Source: Chlamydoabsidia padenii (Eukaryota > Mucoromycota > Mucoromycetes > Mucorales > Cunninghamellaceae). Taken from it: a stretch of 64,000 nt of DNA. Shown here in pieces: positions 45,903-58,131 of the stretch. Within the stretch, counting starts at the first letter, position 1; every line of letters starts with the position of its first letter. Location of the stretch: NCBI GenBank assembly GCA_025330725.1, contig JAIWND010000002.1:1426001-1490000 (forward strand). The letters run 5' to 3'. A program made the position numbers and the translations under genes. The notes beneath the pieces are model-generated. The model did no database searches and was not told the DNA's origin. It saw only the letters and a program-made list of their open reading frames with translations.

Positions 45903-47683
45903 ATGTTACACTCTATTTTACAAACCACTCGTCGCTCTTCCTTCTTAGTGATACCTAAACGGTAAGCAATAACTGTTGACTGGTATGGTTGATGACATGG
46001 TTGGTACTAATCCCTTTTTGTTAAAGTCATTATATCAAAATGACAGCTGGTCCTAAGGCCTGCACTTCACCTACTTCACTTTACAACTTCACTGAAGAAG
46101 AACTAATGTTAAAAGAAACTGGTAAGATGAAAAGAAAAAAGGGAGAAGTGCCGTTATAGTGATAATGACTAACCTTGGCGTTCACTCTTCAATAGTGTCC
46201 CGATTTGCACACGACCTTATTTTACCTAAAGTCCAACATATGGATGAAACTGAAACTATGGATAAAGATTTGATCAAGGCAATGTTTGAAAATGGGGTAA
46301 AAACAAAATAATCAAAACTAAACACATCTAACTCTTTCTTTCCTCTATTTAGCTTATGGGACTTGAAACACCTGTGGATTTGGGTGGTGCCGAATGCTCT
46401 TTTACAGGGGCAGTGATTGCTATTGAAGAACTTGCAAAAGTGGATCCTTCTGTTAGCGCTCTTTGTGATATTCATGCAAGTGATCACTTTATCTCTCCTT
46501 TTAACGAATATATCCTGACTCTTCTTTCTATGTATTATATAGAACACGGTAACAAACACGGTAATTCGTAAATTTGGTGATGATGCATTGAAGGTCAAGT
46601 ACCTACCTCGCCTGGCAACGGATACTGTCGGCAGTTTTTGTATCTCTGAAGCTGGCGCGGGTAGTGATGCTTTTTCTCTTCAAACAAAGGCTGAAGATAA
46701 AGGCGATCATTATGTATTGAATGGAAACAAGATGTGGATCAGTAATTCGGGTGAATCGGAAATCTTTGTGATCTTTGCTACTGTGTAAGTTATGTCGGGG
46801 TTTAAAATATAACAACATACTCATCTTCAATTGGGGGGGGGAATATTAGTGATCCATCTAAAGGGTATAAAGGTATTACAGCCTTTGTAGTCGAAAAAGA
46901 CTGGGGGATTGAAGTCGCCAAAAAGGAAAAGAAGGTAAGACCCATGAAAAGAATCAAACGAATACTAACTATCCTTAAATTTAGCTTGGAATCCGTGCAT
47001 CGTCCACTTGTGTGCTCAATATTGATAATGTCAAGGTACCAAAAGAAAATGTCTTGGGAAAAGTTGGACAAGGGTATAAGTATGCAATTGATTCTCTCAA
47101 CGAAGGACGTATTGGTATTGCAGCACAGGTAAGAACAATCATCCCTTCTACTCTGATGAAAACCCCACACTGATTTTTTAACCCACTCCTTAATCAATAG
47201 ATGATTGGGCTTGCTCAAGGTGCTTTTGATATAGCAGCCAAATATGCTCATGAACGTCGACAATTCGGACGCCCGATCGCCTCCTTCCAAGCTATGCAAC
47301 ATCAATTCGCTCAGGTGGCAGTGGAAATCGAAGCAGCAAGACTACTGACTTACAATGCAGCCAGACTCAAGGAAGAAGGTCAACCATTTGTTATGCAAGC
47401 TGCTATGGCCAAATCCAAAGCTTCACGTGTGGCCGAAATGACCGCCAATTATGCTGTCGAATGGATGGGTGGGAATGGATTCGTGCGGGAAACTGGGTAG
47501 GTAGAAAGAAACACTAACAGATAAGAAGGGAAAAAAAAAGGAATTAAACTTTTTTTTTTTTTTTTGGCTGTTGATAGTATTGAAAAGTTTTATAGGGATG
47601 CAAAGATTGGGGCCATCTATGAAGGGACAACTAATATCCAGTATGAAACTATTGGCAAGATTCTCTCTCTCCAATACAAATAG
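45903..47683 (+). CDS. Short/branched-chain acyl-CoA dehydrogenase (ACADSB-like)
   Basis: Nine exons: 45903-45961, 46027-46121, 46196-46296, 46353-46475, 46543-46784, 46850-46934, 46985-47128, 47201-47496, 47578-47683; 416 residues. The first exon encodes a matrix presequence ([20 protein letters not shown]). Family motifs: [84 protein letters not shown] and the catalytic-base region [17 protein letters not shown]. It uses FAD to oxidise short or 2-methyl-branched acyl-CoA, as in isoleucine breakdown. The intron 46476-46542 is a GC-AG intron (CAT|GCAAGT); only that boundary keeps frame and the family sequence [15 protein letters not shown]. Confidence 0.93.
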
Positions 47684-48119
47684 TCCTCTTACTTTACTTT
47701 TTATGCATATCTTAGATTAGACTACTTTATCTTAGGTATTAGTTATTTCTTATTTTGTATCATATGTGCCAATCAATAAAAGTACACATATTGGATGTCA
47801 TTCATGCAGTCGGGATTTAAAGCGGGGATTGATAATTGAATGGGTACGGGTTTTATACAAGTAGACAAAGTAAATGAACAGGTTGCTTACAATCCTAACC
47901 TCATATTGTATTCTTGTTTTTCTTTACCACTGACTACATTTCTCACGCTAAATGACCGGGTACCTTCTTTACGATGGGTGATTGGTGCTCGTTGGCTCAC
48001 CTTGGTAAAGTAACTGTGAGAAAAAGTAAAAGGGCGAAAAGGTATAAAAGAAAGACCTTTCACCCGGTTCAGGAACAAAATTCTTCACTTTACAAATACA
48101 ATATTCTCTTCTCTCAACC
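47684..48119. other. Intergenic gap upstream of the NmrA-like gene
   Basis: No gene seen. It contains an AATAAA signal near 47776 and CGGGATTTAAAGCGGGGATTG at 47811-47831, 299 bp upstream of the next ATG. Confidence 0.6.
47811..47821 (+). promoter_or_regulatory. CGGGATTTAAA element upstream of the NmrA-like gene
   Basis: One mismatch from the recurring element, immediately followed by a second GCGGGGATTG half. Confidence 0.45.
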
Positions 48120-49217
48120 ATGTCTTCTGAACAAATCTGTGTTATCACCAACGGTGACTCTCTTTGTGGTTTTGCCTTGGCCTACCGTTTCTTGGAGGAA
48201 TTCCGTAACAAAAACCATCAATGCAAGCTCCGTGTTTTGTGCCGTAACAAGCAAGATATGGACCAATTAAGACATATGGGTGCTGATGTCCGCGAAGTCG
48301 ACTACAACCAAGAAGATAAGGTGCGTGAACATTTGCAACATGCCAAGGCTGTGGTCCTCATCCCTGAACATGATCAACATCGTATGCGTGAAGGTGAAAA
48401 TGTTATCAAGGCTGCCAAGAAGGAAAAGGTCGAACATTTATGCATGCTCTCACTGTATGTTTCAAACCCCGCCGCATGAATTTCTTTTTTTGGATTACTC
48501 ATTTTCTTTTTTTTTCTTGCTAGCCTCGGTGTTCAAAACATTGAACAAGCCAATGACCAACAACAATTCAAAACCTTGAAGCAATACTACCAACTTGAAG
48601 AAAAAGTCAAGGAAACCATGGGTCATGAAAAGTTTTCGATTGTGCGCTTACCTATCCCTGCTCAAATGTTCTACTTCCTGGCCCCTTACCTGGAAAGTCA
48701 AAACCAACTCCCTCTGCCCATCAAGAAGGACAAGAAATGGAATACTGTTGATTTGCAAGACATTTTGGAAGCCATTGTCAAGCTAGCCAAGAAGAACCAA
48801 CAACAAGGATTCTTTGAAGATCAAAAGAACAAGCAAGAATTGCAATTCACTCCCCGCCAAAATTACAACATGGAAGAACTGACCAAGCAGATTGGACAAG
48901 GTTTGGGCAACACTGACATCAAGTTCAAGCAAGTCAGTCATAGCGAAATGGAAAAGATGCTCCGCGAAATGCGTGATGACAAGCGATTCAAGCACCGCCC
49001 CGAGTCCTCCGCCCGCCATGACAAACCCTACACTTTCCCTCTCGGTCGCTACTTGAATAATGAACTGATCCAAACTCTTTGTGAAATATGGGAACTTGCG
49101 AACCAAGGTTGTATGGATATTGTTACCAATGACTTGAAGGAATTGTTAGGCCGCGATCCCCAAGATATCCAATCCTTCTTCAAGAACAATCGTGATCAAT
49201 TCCATGATCTCCGCTAG
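48120..49217 (+). CDS. NmrA-like NAD(P)-binding protein
   Basis: Two exons: 48120-48454 and 48524-49217; 342 residues. A Rossmann start, ICVITNGDSLCGFALAYRF, replaces the canonical GxxGxxG with a degenerate Gly pattern, followed by LRVLCRNKQDMDQLRHMGADVREVDY, AKAVVLIPEHD and VEHLCMLSLLGVQN. FSIVRLPIPAQMFYFLAPYL and VDLQDILEAIVKLA complete the NmrA/HSCARG-like fold. A charged C-terminal helical part ends in DQFHDLR. Members of this atypical short-chain dehydrogenase group often act as redox sensors rather than enzymes; no catalytic YxxxK is visible. The short intron (48455-48523) contains TTCAAACCCCG, a variant of the promoter element. Specific role unknown. Confidence 0.8.
48461..48471 (-). 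promoter_or_regulatory. CGGGAWTTGAA-type element (variant) inside an NmrA-like gene intron
   Basis: TTCAAACCCCG, followed by CCGC, just inside the 5' end of the 69-bp intron. It may be chance or a conserved remnant. Confidence 0.3.
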
Positions 49218-49417
49218 GTTTTTCTTTTTCTTTTTGGCACAATTGACTCACCTCCAATCAAATCCCCTAGCTTAGGTTGTTTTATTTGATCTTTTTTTTT
49301 TTTATTACTTTCTTTATGTTTTCTTTGTGTGCCCTACTTTATCATCATTGGAGGATTTTTAAAATAAAAAACTTTAACTATATAAAAAAAACGAGCTTAT
49401 TCTCACGTACACATCGG

Positions 49418-49428
49418 CGGGAATTGAA
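49418..49428 (+). promoter_or_regulatory. CGGGAATTGAA element, left arm of an inverted pair
   Basis: GGCGGGAATTGAAAATGG; paired with an inverted copy ending at 49484. About 610 bp upstream of the phosphatase start. Confidence 0.5.
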
Positions 49429-49470
49429 AATGGAAGCATTGGTAAATTTTCAATTTTCTGCATTGACCAT

Positions 49471-49481
49471 TTCAATTTCCG
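49471..49481 (-). promoter_or_regulatory. CGGGAWTTGAA-type element, right arm of an inverted pair
   Basis: TTCAATTTCCG followed by CCC, inverted relative to the copy at 49418. Confidence 0.45.
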
Positions 49482-50036
49482 CCCATACTGGACCAAACAA
49501 ATGCTAGTTCCCTACTTTTGAGACAAATATGGTCTAGTGTGGAGAGACAAGCATGGAAAAAGAGAAACCCGAGTGGATGGTTGTAAAAAGTTGGTAAATG
49601 AAATGAAAAGTAAGTAAAGCGGTAATAGTAATAATTGAGGGTAATTATGGTTTAGTTCAGCAAATGCAATAAAAAGACGCTAGTTTTAAAGAGCACCCCA
49701 TCAACATTGCAACAAATAAAAAAGAAAGACGATTCTGCGACATCCCAGCTTTACCATAACGAAAAAGGCAACTATGACGACCAGAAGAGTCTCGCCCGCT
49801 CTTTTTTTTTTTTTTGAGACTGTGACTACAGAAAAAAAAAATCACCTCCCTCTTTTTTTTTTTTTTTCATCTTCCTTCCCTTTTCTTTTTTATTTTATTT
49901 TGGAACCCCACCCCGCACACTTCCTGCTCCAGCGTACATCATTATACTACTATCTGCCAGTCATTATACATTCTTATCCACCTCATTCTACAACGACGGC
50001 CAAAACGCAGACCCCTAAAACCCACGATTCCTCATA

Positions 50037-52742
50037 ATGAGCATTACCTTCGAATCACCAAGCCATAGACGTCAGGGTGATGCCTATTTCACACCCATGA
50101 CAGTGCCGAACTCGATGCTGACGACAAGCTCTTCCAACAACACAGTGAACCATGCGGGCATGCACAACAATGGCGACAGCAAGACAGAGGAAAACGATAA
50201 TGGCGGTACTACACCTTACTTTACAGCACCCATTAGTCCCATGCTTCACCAAGACTTTATGAATGCCATCCATCAACGTCATTCTTCCCAACCTACTGTC
50301 TTCTCACCGACTATAGAACGAAAGCCGGCTGTGACACTCGGAGGATCGATTGCTGACCGACGACGAGCATCCAAACCATTAAACCTGAATGCTCTACCAC
50401 CACCAACAACGGGTCTTCTTCCTATCACACCTGAACAACTGACAGGTTATCTAAACTCATCCTCTTCCACCACTCTTATTTTGGATGTCCGATCATTTAT
50501 CCAATTCTCTCATGCTCGTATCAAGAAGGCTATCAATGTGTCGGTGCCCAACACGATTCTCAAACGACCGACGTTCACAATGGATAAACTCTATGAAGCA
50601 ACAGTAGAGGCAGATCGATCTCGGTTGAAACAATGGTCTTCTTGTCCTGTGGTTGTGTTTTATGATCAATCTTCTACGGTGTCTTCCGAACAGTGTGCAA
50701 CCTCTTATTTGGCCAACAAGATGATTCATGCTGGATATAAAGGCTCATTGTATTATCTTCAAGGTAAAGTGGAAAGAGAGAGAGAGAAGAAAAAAAAAAG
50801 GACAAAGATACTAAATATACTTGTTGTTTTTAGGCGGATATGATGCATTTCAATCATTACATCCCAACCAATGTATCTTGACGGCAGCACCATCAACAAC
50901 TGGATCCACTCCACACAACAAAGTGCTGAATGGGATGAAAACACCGTCATTACGCCTGGGCTCCTTACCACCTGCACCTCTCGGACCATATACAGCACCG
51001 ATGCCTCAATTTGAAAATCAAGCCTTCAATCCATTCTTCTCCAACATTCGTCAAAACATGGAACTCTCCCATGGACCTATCAAGGAAAGGTTTCCTATTC
51101 GACTACCGGATAATTGTCACCCTGTCCTGCTCAAAGATCATCACAACACTCTGCTGATTGAAATGGATAATTTGGACCCGATACCACGTGCCATTGCTGG
51201 TGCTACTCTCGAGACAAATCAACAAGGGAAAAAGATCTTCAAAGCACCTGGGTGGTTACAACGAACCATGGTCGATCACAAGGCTGGTGAACTTGGTACT
51301 GTCTCCTTGGCTGAACTTTATGAAGTAAGTCTTCATCACTCGTATGTAATGTAAAAAAGAAAAGGTCACCTTTTACTAACCCCCCCCTTTTTTTTTTGGT
51401 TGGTGATGTAGAAACTGGAAAGAACTGAACAACGTCGATTACAAAACATCATGCACTTTCATTCAAAAGATACCACGACTGATCCATTGGATTATCCTCT
51501 CAGCATTGTCGCTGGTATTGAAATGGGGGCTCTGAATCGATACACAAACATTTGGCCATTTGGTAATCATTAGTTACCATCATTGGCATCCTTACTAACA
51601 CTGGGTTACCTTCTTTTTATATATACATAGAATACACTCGTGTCAAGATCCAAGATACCCCAAGTGGATCAACAGGCTATATCAACGCCAGTTATATTCA
51701 GTACTACCAACAAGAATCTACCGCCGCCTCTCCTACACCGATGCGACTTTCCATCATGACCAAGTCTTCTGACAGCTCCAATACCGACACATCATCAACA
51801 TCATCAGCATCATCGTCATCATCTGGATCATCGAAAAGGAGCAATACGCCATCGCCATTATCATCCGTATCTACAGCCTCACCACCAACAAATAGTAATA
51901 AGAACTCATCACCCATCTCACCCTCTTCTGGTCAAGTCAATCCCTCTTGTCTCAAGATGATGAAATCCTCTCAATGGTATCAACAACCTTACCGGCGTTA
52001 CATTTCAACACAAGGTCCTTTACCTTCTACATTTGATGATTTCTGGCAAGTGGTATGGGAACAAAACTCGCGTGTGGTGGTCATGCTGACCAAAGAAGAA
52101 GAAATGAACAAGGTAAGTCATTGTTGTCTAATCACCTCCCCCTTATTGATTCCTTCTTGTGTGTGTGTGTTATAGATCAAATGTCATCGATACTGGCCTT
52201 CCGATATCAACCAAGCCATCCAATATGGACCTACTCGATTAACATTGGTATCTCAAACAGAACACAAGGTGACTGGATCCGATTGGAAAGAAGATGTGAT
52301 ATATGAACGGGAATTCACAATGGAGAAACATGGCCAACCGATCAGGAACATCACGCAATTACATTATACAGGATGGATGGATTATGGTGTACCTGACAAC
52401 CCATTAGGTACTTTACAACTGGTACAATTGGCCGACCATGCACAACGACGGTACGAATCGGCATCACAGCAAATGATTATTGGACCCATGGTGATTCATT
52501 GCTCGGCGGGATGTGGTCGATCGGGGGCATTTTGTACTATTGATACTGCTTTGCGCCAACTCTCTGATAACCACAATAATAACAAGGACGATGATGTGTT
52601 ATGGGATATCATCTTTAGGTTCCGGGAACAACGCCTGTCGATGGTGCAAACATTACGTCAATTCGTGTTTTGTTATGAAGTAGTATGGTGGTGGTTTTTA
52701 GGTTATGGCCGTCAACAAGGCCAGAACATTATGGACTCCTAG
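50037..52742 (+). CDS. Protein tyrosine phosphatase with N-terminal rhodanese domain (Ptp2/Ptp3/Pyp-like)
   Basis: Five exons: 50037-50763, 50834-51324, 51412-51562, 51631-52112, 52176-52742; 805 residues. After a disordered N-terminus a rhodanese domain runs from [21 protein letters not shown] through VVVFYDQSS to LYYLQGGYDAF; the expected catalytic Cys is not seen, so it is probably a docking domain as in MAPK phosphatases. The PTP domain shows [40 protein letters not shown], a WMDYGVPDN loop (WPD equivalent) and the P-loop [14 protein letters not shown], then Q-loop [12 protein letters not shown] Ser-rich insertion lies between [10 protein letters not shown] and [11 protein letters not shown]. 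Yeast relatives dephosphorylate Hog1/Sty1-type MAP kinases. The WPD Trp is replaced by Tyr-Gly context (DYGVPD), as in some fungal PTPs. Confidence 0.9.
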
Positions 52743-53410
52743 ATTCTATTTCTTCTTTTTTTGTTGTATCTTCCCCTCTTTTACATTATACAGTTATCAA
52801 TATTACCCCCCCTTATTCGTTTACTCACCATCTGCTCCTCATCAATTATACATCACTTTACACTTCACTTTTACTCTTTTTAATCTTCATTTTGACCAAA
52901 AACTTATATAAATATAAACATGATTCTTCTCTAATTGTCTTGTCTATGTGGGGATGTGATTCTATTGAATGGGGTGAATCTACAGCATAAACGGGGGGTG
53001 ACGGGGTTTGAAAACGCATTACGGTGAAAATCCTCGATTTGCATTCCACCTGTAAACCATGTTCATTCATACACTATGGTAAAATAAGGACAATGATATC
53101 ATACACACCCACGGGAAAAAAAAGCGGCAGAGCCTGTATGATGTAGAGTTGCATGAATGACGATCCTTATATATTATTCTTTGCATTTAAGACAGTAAAA
53201 CCAGATTATTCCAAATTGAGATAAAATAAAAGTCTAATAGTTTATTTCGAATGACGAATAGATGGGGAATAAAAGTGAATACATATATGTAAGAGATATG
53301 GATGAATATATAGGTAAAAATTAGAATGTACAAGACAGATAAAATGATAAAGGGGAAGATAAATAAAAGGGAAGAGTGATAAATAAAACTACAAGTACAT
53401 AAAGGGTGAT
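52743..53410. other. Convergent gap between the phosphatase and MDM34
   Basis: No gene seen. CGGGGTTTGAA at 53002-53012 resembles the recurring element, though both flanking genes end here. Confidence 0.6.
53002..53012 (+). promoter_or_regulatory. CGGGGTTTGAA element in a convergent gap
   Basis: One mismatch from the consensus, but no gene start nearby; function doubtful. Confidence 0.3.
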
Positions 53411-54394
53411 CTATTGGGACGAGGTGGCAGAAAGGTTGAGGCGGATGATACGACGTTTCGGAATTTTCTTGTGTTTTGGTCGAATGGTAGGTTTGACAGC
53501 ATGAGGTAGACTTCGGTAGGTGACATGATCAATAGCATGAGTAAATGGTGAGATTGTATGATGATTTTTTGAGAGTTGAGCCAGTTTCGCTGCACCGGCA
53601 TTTTCAAATGGATCCAAGACAATGGCTTGATCGGCGGGCAGAATCAATTGTCGCGCCATTTCATCGTCTTCATCTTGTAGAGGTAGGCCCAGCCCTTCCG
53701 TTACATACCAAGGTGCATCCACATCATCCGCATAGAGTCCATAGACAGAAGAAGCCATAGCTGAAGACGAAGAGGGTGAAGGTAAACCATGATGAGAGGA
53801 TTGCTGGTCAATTGGATTGACACTATCGTAATCGTTGTATTGATCATCCTCATCGTCGTCGTAATAAAAGCCCTGTTCACCATCATCACTAAATACATCC
53901 GGAATCGTCTTGGGTGCTGAAGATATAGGTGGTGCTGGTGGTTGTGTGGATGCCGAGAGGTGTAATGAAGCAAGTCGATGTTGATGATATAGAAGATCCA
54001 AAGTTGATAAATTGGCGGCTGTAACAGGTGTCTTTGTTGAATGGTGGTGATAACTTGAAGAACTACCCACAGGAGCCCTAGGTAATGCCGATTTCATAGA
54101 GCCAGTAGGGTTTTCACTAGCAAGATACAAGTCGCTGAAGGAGCTATACACACCAGACCCAGGTCGATAGTAAGTAGCAAACCTTGCACTGTCGAGAAAT
54201 GCCGCCGGGTCTTCGATAAACGGAAACGAGATATCCGAGAGATTGACAGAAGGTGTGATTGGTCGATGTTGTTGTGAATGGTAGTTAGGTGATGATAAGT
54301 TGGGTGAGAGGTCAGGCATAGAGGATGTTTCCATGGTAGCCAAAAGAGAAGGATGTGGAAAGATATAAGATCCAGGTCTTGACGAAGAGAATGC

Positions 54395-54429
<35 letters not shown>

Positions 54430-55379
54430 GCTGTTTTTGTTGTTGCCGTAATCCAGGTTCCGAGAATACTGACATGGGAGGAGAAGCACCACAACCAGTT
54501 CGATTTTTCCTTTCCAATTTCCGTAGTTGTTGAGCCTTCAATCTTGCTTCTTGTTGTTGTTTCTTCGCCTTTTCTTGTTCACTTTGGATATGCCGTAAGC
54601 TGAGGTTGTGGATCATGACTGGTAAATCTTCTTGAAACAGGTTGCGTAGTTGTTTTTCGATTTCCCGTTGTAAAAAGTTTCGGACGCTGGTGACACTATC
54701 AAAGGTGGAGCTGATAAGGATGTTTTCTAGTGGGTCGTTCTTGAATACCAATGTGATGCCTTTTGTTTTCGATACCACCAGGACGACAATACCCCGTAGT
54801 TTCAAGTCACTGATACGTAGAAGCATAGGTACCACCAGAGGATAATCAGCAGCAAGAATATTCGGTCGTGTATGTCGAGGAAGAGCTGATTGTTTTGCAT
54901 ACATTGGGTTGGCCTAGGTGAAGAAAAGAGGCAAGTTGTGTTGTGTTTGTGTTAATAAGAGAGAAGAGCGGGAATTCAATTAGTGTCCATCATTTTTTTT
55001 TTATTTTTATTTTTTTACCTGCACTTTGGTTTGCAACACAATATAGGCGTCGCCGGCGTAAGTGAGCTTGAAGATACCACGAAACTTGTCAGTCGTCAGT
55101 TCTCCAATTTCAAGTATCTCCAATTCAGGGGGCTAAAGTTATATAGATAGAAGGGGGAGAGAGAGTTAATAAACTGGTTGACCTGAGGGATAAGGTGGAT
55201 TATATCATTTTCATTTTTTCCCCCCAACTTACCAGAGTACCCATGTGTAGTTCTTTTACCGTTATATGATCCACAATGTTTTTAGGTTTGTTACCTTTGT
55301 TGAGTGCTGTTTCAAATTGTGCCTTTGCTTCGTCATAGAACTCTGTGTCAAATTCTGGCCAGTTGAAGCGGAAAGCCAT
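53411..55379 (-). CDS. MDM34: ERMES complex subunit Mdm34
   Basis: Three exons on the minus strand: 55379-55233, 55132-55019, 54913-53411; 587 residues. The N-terminus [20 protein letters not shown], then [22 protein letters not shown], is diagnostic of Mdm34. The SMP lipid-transfer domain continues through [42 protein letters not shown] and [19 protein letters not shown] to about residue 200. The rest is disordered: a charged coiled coil ([20 protein letters not shown]), a poly-Gln tract from CAA/CAG repeats (54397-54440), Ser/Pro-rich and acidic stretches, and a basic [13 protein letters not shown] tail. Mdm34 sits in the mitochondrial outer membrane and tethers mitochondria to the ER for phospholipid exchange. 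Intron 2 holds a CGGGAATTCAA element. Confidence 0.95.
54969..54979 (+). promoter_or_regulatory. CGGGAATTCAA element inside MDM34 intron 2
   Basis: GAGCGGGAATTCAATT, two mismatches from the consensus, within the intron 55018-54914. Confidence 0.3.
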
Positions 55380-56058
55380 GCTGAAGGTATGATTGGTCGC
55401 TGTTGATATGTGGATTTAAATCAAGTAGGGGAATTATAGACAAAACCGATCAAAAGAAGATAAAAAACAATGTTTTTCTTTTATTTTCTTTATAGGTCTT
55501 TAGAAGTGAGTGATTAAGGTGTATAAATAGGACAAGTGGAATAAATAAAGTGAGGAGGTGAGGAAAGAAAGTACAAGAAAGAAAAAATGTTTTTTATCTT
55601 TTAGTTTCTTTCCCAGTCAGTTGTCGGGATTTAAATTCCTGTTCACCTTGCGGAAAATCTCGGGGGGCAAGGCCTAAAAGAGAAGAAGACGTATGCCTTT
55701 TCATCAAGGTATCTGTGGTGTCTCGAGCCCACCTATAAATGTTCCTTCATTAGAATTTGAAGGGAAAAAAAATGTAGAGGGGCTAGAAGAGATTAAACAA
55801 GTTGGTTCGCATATCATGATTAAGCCAATGTAGTACAACCTGATGGTATGTGCTGAAAGAACATTCCCTTTTAATGAAGACTACATCTTTGATTCCAAAC
55901 CCATTAAAAACAGTTACACGCACTTTGGATATATTATTCCAGCCCAACAATCAAATCATAATACTGCATAAATCATGAGGATGATACATTTATTAAAAAA
56001 CAATATAGTTTTATTACAAGGAGAAGGGGAGATAGCTATCTATTACAAGATTCATATA
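55380..56058. other. Gap upstream of MDM34 and downstream of VTS1
   Basis: No gene seen. CGGGATTTAAA at 55625-55635 lies 246 bp upstream of Mdm34. Confidence 0.55.
55625..55635 (+). promoter_or_regulatory. CGGGATTTAAA element upstream of MDM34
   Basis: GTCGGGATTTAAATT, one mismatch from the consensus, 246 bp from the ATG. Confidence 0.45.
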
Positions 56059-57981
56059 TTATTCGGTCTCATGCTTGATATTCTACATAGATACATACAT
56101 ACAGTATATAAAAGAAGATTAGTTGGTTAGAGAGCGAGATCAAGACCTATCATCTCTATTACTTACCATCATGTCACAATGCTGCTTCACCTGATCAAAC
56201 ACCTTCAGCAGTTTCCTTCTTGCTCCCAAAGTCGCAACCCCTTTTTCGACCAATTCATCATTAGTCAATGAGATAATGGCTTGCCAAGTCATTGTTTCAA
56301 AAAGGTGTGTGTATTTGTGTAGTCTGAGAGACTTGAGCCATGCAGGTACATCTATCATCATATAATCAAAACCCATTAAAGATGCATCAGTGGTGATTAT
56401 TATTATTATTTTTTTTTTTACCTTGCATTAATTTAATGTTCACTACATCCGAGTGATATCGATTTCCAGTAAAGTGATGATGGTTCGTTTGTCGGGGTCC
56501 TTGAGTCGTCATTACACAGTCGTCCCGATGTATAAACCTTTCGTCGCCATTCATATTATTGATTGTATATGTTGATGGTTGCTGTGGTGATATATAATGG
56601 TGATGTGATCCATCAGTGGTATTATTATTGTACTGAGATCGTCGTCGGAGATTCTCTGTATCATCTAGTTTTGTTGCATAAACTGGCCATTGGTCGATCG
56701 ATGAAGAAGGGTGAGGAAGAGGATATATGTCGGATGATCTTTTACTGTTGGTTTTGATGTTATTGGCTGAGCGAATGATGGAATCGGAGAATTGAACTGC
56801 TGTTGGTGATGCCAAGTTATCAAAATGACCTGATATTCGAGTGGTAGTAGGAGTCATAGATAGTGCGCCAGTACCAAAAGAAAGATACGTCCCTGTGGGT
56901 TGTTGGTTGGAGGTTGATGTTGTTTTTGATTTGGTATTCGTATTGTTGTTACCTTCATTGTGAGGTGAAACGCCTAATGACCGATGAGAGATGTCAGCAG
57001 ATTCAGGACTTGTCATAATGTGTCGATAATAAGATGCAGTGTCTGGATTTCCTGTGCCTAATCCCTTGTGATGAGGCCAACCGCTTGGTGTAGCTGAGGC
57101 TAAACATGATTGAGCACCTGGTATGTCTAAAAAGTCATCAGATAGATTTCGGCCCCCAGAAGAAGAAGAAGAAGAAGAAGATTCCAAGATACCCCCAGAT
57201 TCCATCAAGGAGGTGTAGGATTGTTGAGTGAGTGGCGATTCATCCAATTCACCAAATGCTAAAGAGTGTCGGTGGCTATTGTTATTCAGTACGTTTCGGT
57301 GAGGGGATGTTGTTTTCGTAGTCGTTGCATCCTTCATCGGGGTATCTGGATTAAGAAGACAGTTGTGGGAGATCAGTAGTACGTGGAGGGGTTTCCTTTT
57401 TTTTGACTTACCATATTCGGCACAGGCAGGTGATAATAGTGAGCTAACAGGATCCTGTTTCTCTAGTTGTTGAAGAACAGTGATAAAGAATCGGATTTGA
57501 AGTGGTGTGGAGTGTTTGAGGAGTGCATATATGGTGGCTATTCTTTCAGTTTCACCGAGATAACAATACCATTGATCGACGTGCTTGATCTGTTCCTTCA
57601 CAGTGTTGTCCAAACTGTTTGATGCTAGAGAATCCAGGACCTCTTCGTACTGTTGTAAATCTTCTGACCATTTATCTAAAAGCTGGCCTCCAATTATAAG
57701 TAAAGTATAGTTAGTAAAAGATGAGCATGACAAGGTGACAAAGACATTTAAACCCACTTACTTTCTGGAGAGGTAGCCAATGACCCTTGTTTTAAACTTT
57801 CAGGACGTCCTTGATTTGCTGTTTGTTTCTGTCGTAATGGGCTGGGTGCCGATACTGGAGGTTTCTTGTTGATACTGGTGTTTTGGTTTGTCGACAAAGG
57901 TGAAGGGAAACCAAAGGAAACGGTATTGGTGGAAGAATACAAGTTGGAATCAGTTTTATCATAAACTGATTGACTTGTCAT
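56059..57981 (-). CDS. VTS1: Vts1/Smaug-type SAM-domain RNA-binding protein
   Basis: Exons on the minus strand: 57981-57762, 57687-57412, 57345-56422, 56351-56167 and a small terminal exon 56082-56059; 542 residues. An N-terminal helical block is typical of Vts1 (QLLDKWSEDLQQYEEVLDSL, QWYCYLGETERIATIYALL). A long Ser/Asn/His-rich region follows, then a C-terminal SAM domain: DVPAWLKSLRLHKYTHLFE, MTWQAIISLTNDELVEKGV, LGARRKLLKVFDQVK. Vts1 binds CNGG-loop stem-loops in mRNAs and recruits Ccr4-Not deadenylase. The last boundary is uncertain: a GTAAGT donor after DMM allows the terminal exon (stop at 56059); reading on without splicing stops at 56140. Confidence 0.88.
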
Positions 57982-58065
57982 GTTGGATATAGTTATTTAT
58001 ATAAAGTAAAGAAGAAGAAAAAGACGAAACAAAAAAAGGGAGGGTGGACGGACGGGTTTGACGAT

Positions 58066-58076
58066 TTTAAATCCCG
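58066..58076 (-). promoter_or_regulatory. CGGGATTTAAA element upstream of VTS1
   Basis: TTTAAATCCCGC on the plus strand, reading GCGGGATTTAAA toward Vts1, 85 bp before its start. Confidence 0.5.
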
Positions 58077-58120
58077 CTGGGGTTTTTTTTTTGGCTTCAT
58101 GCAATTTCAAGACTCTCCAT

Positions 58121-58131
58121 TTCAACACCCG
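58121..58131 (-). promoter_or_regulatory. CGGGAWTTGAA-type element (variant) upstream of VTS1
   Basis: TTCAACACCCGCC on the plus strand, 140 bp before the Vts1 start and 55 bp from the stronger copy. Confidence 0.35.

Larger units (their letters stand above)
49218..50036. other. Intergenic region upstream of the tyrosine phosphatase gene
   Basis: About 0.8 kb, no gene seen. It contains CGGGAATTGAAAATGG at 49418-49433 and its near-inverse CCATTTCAATTTCCG at 49467-49481, and pyrimidine-rich tracts before the ATG. Confidence 0.6.
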
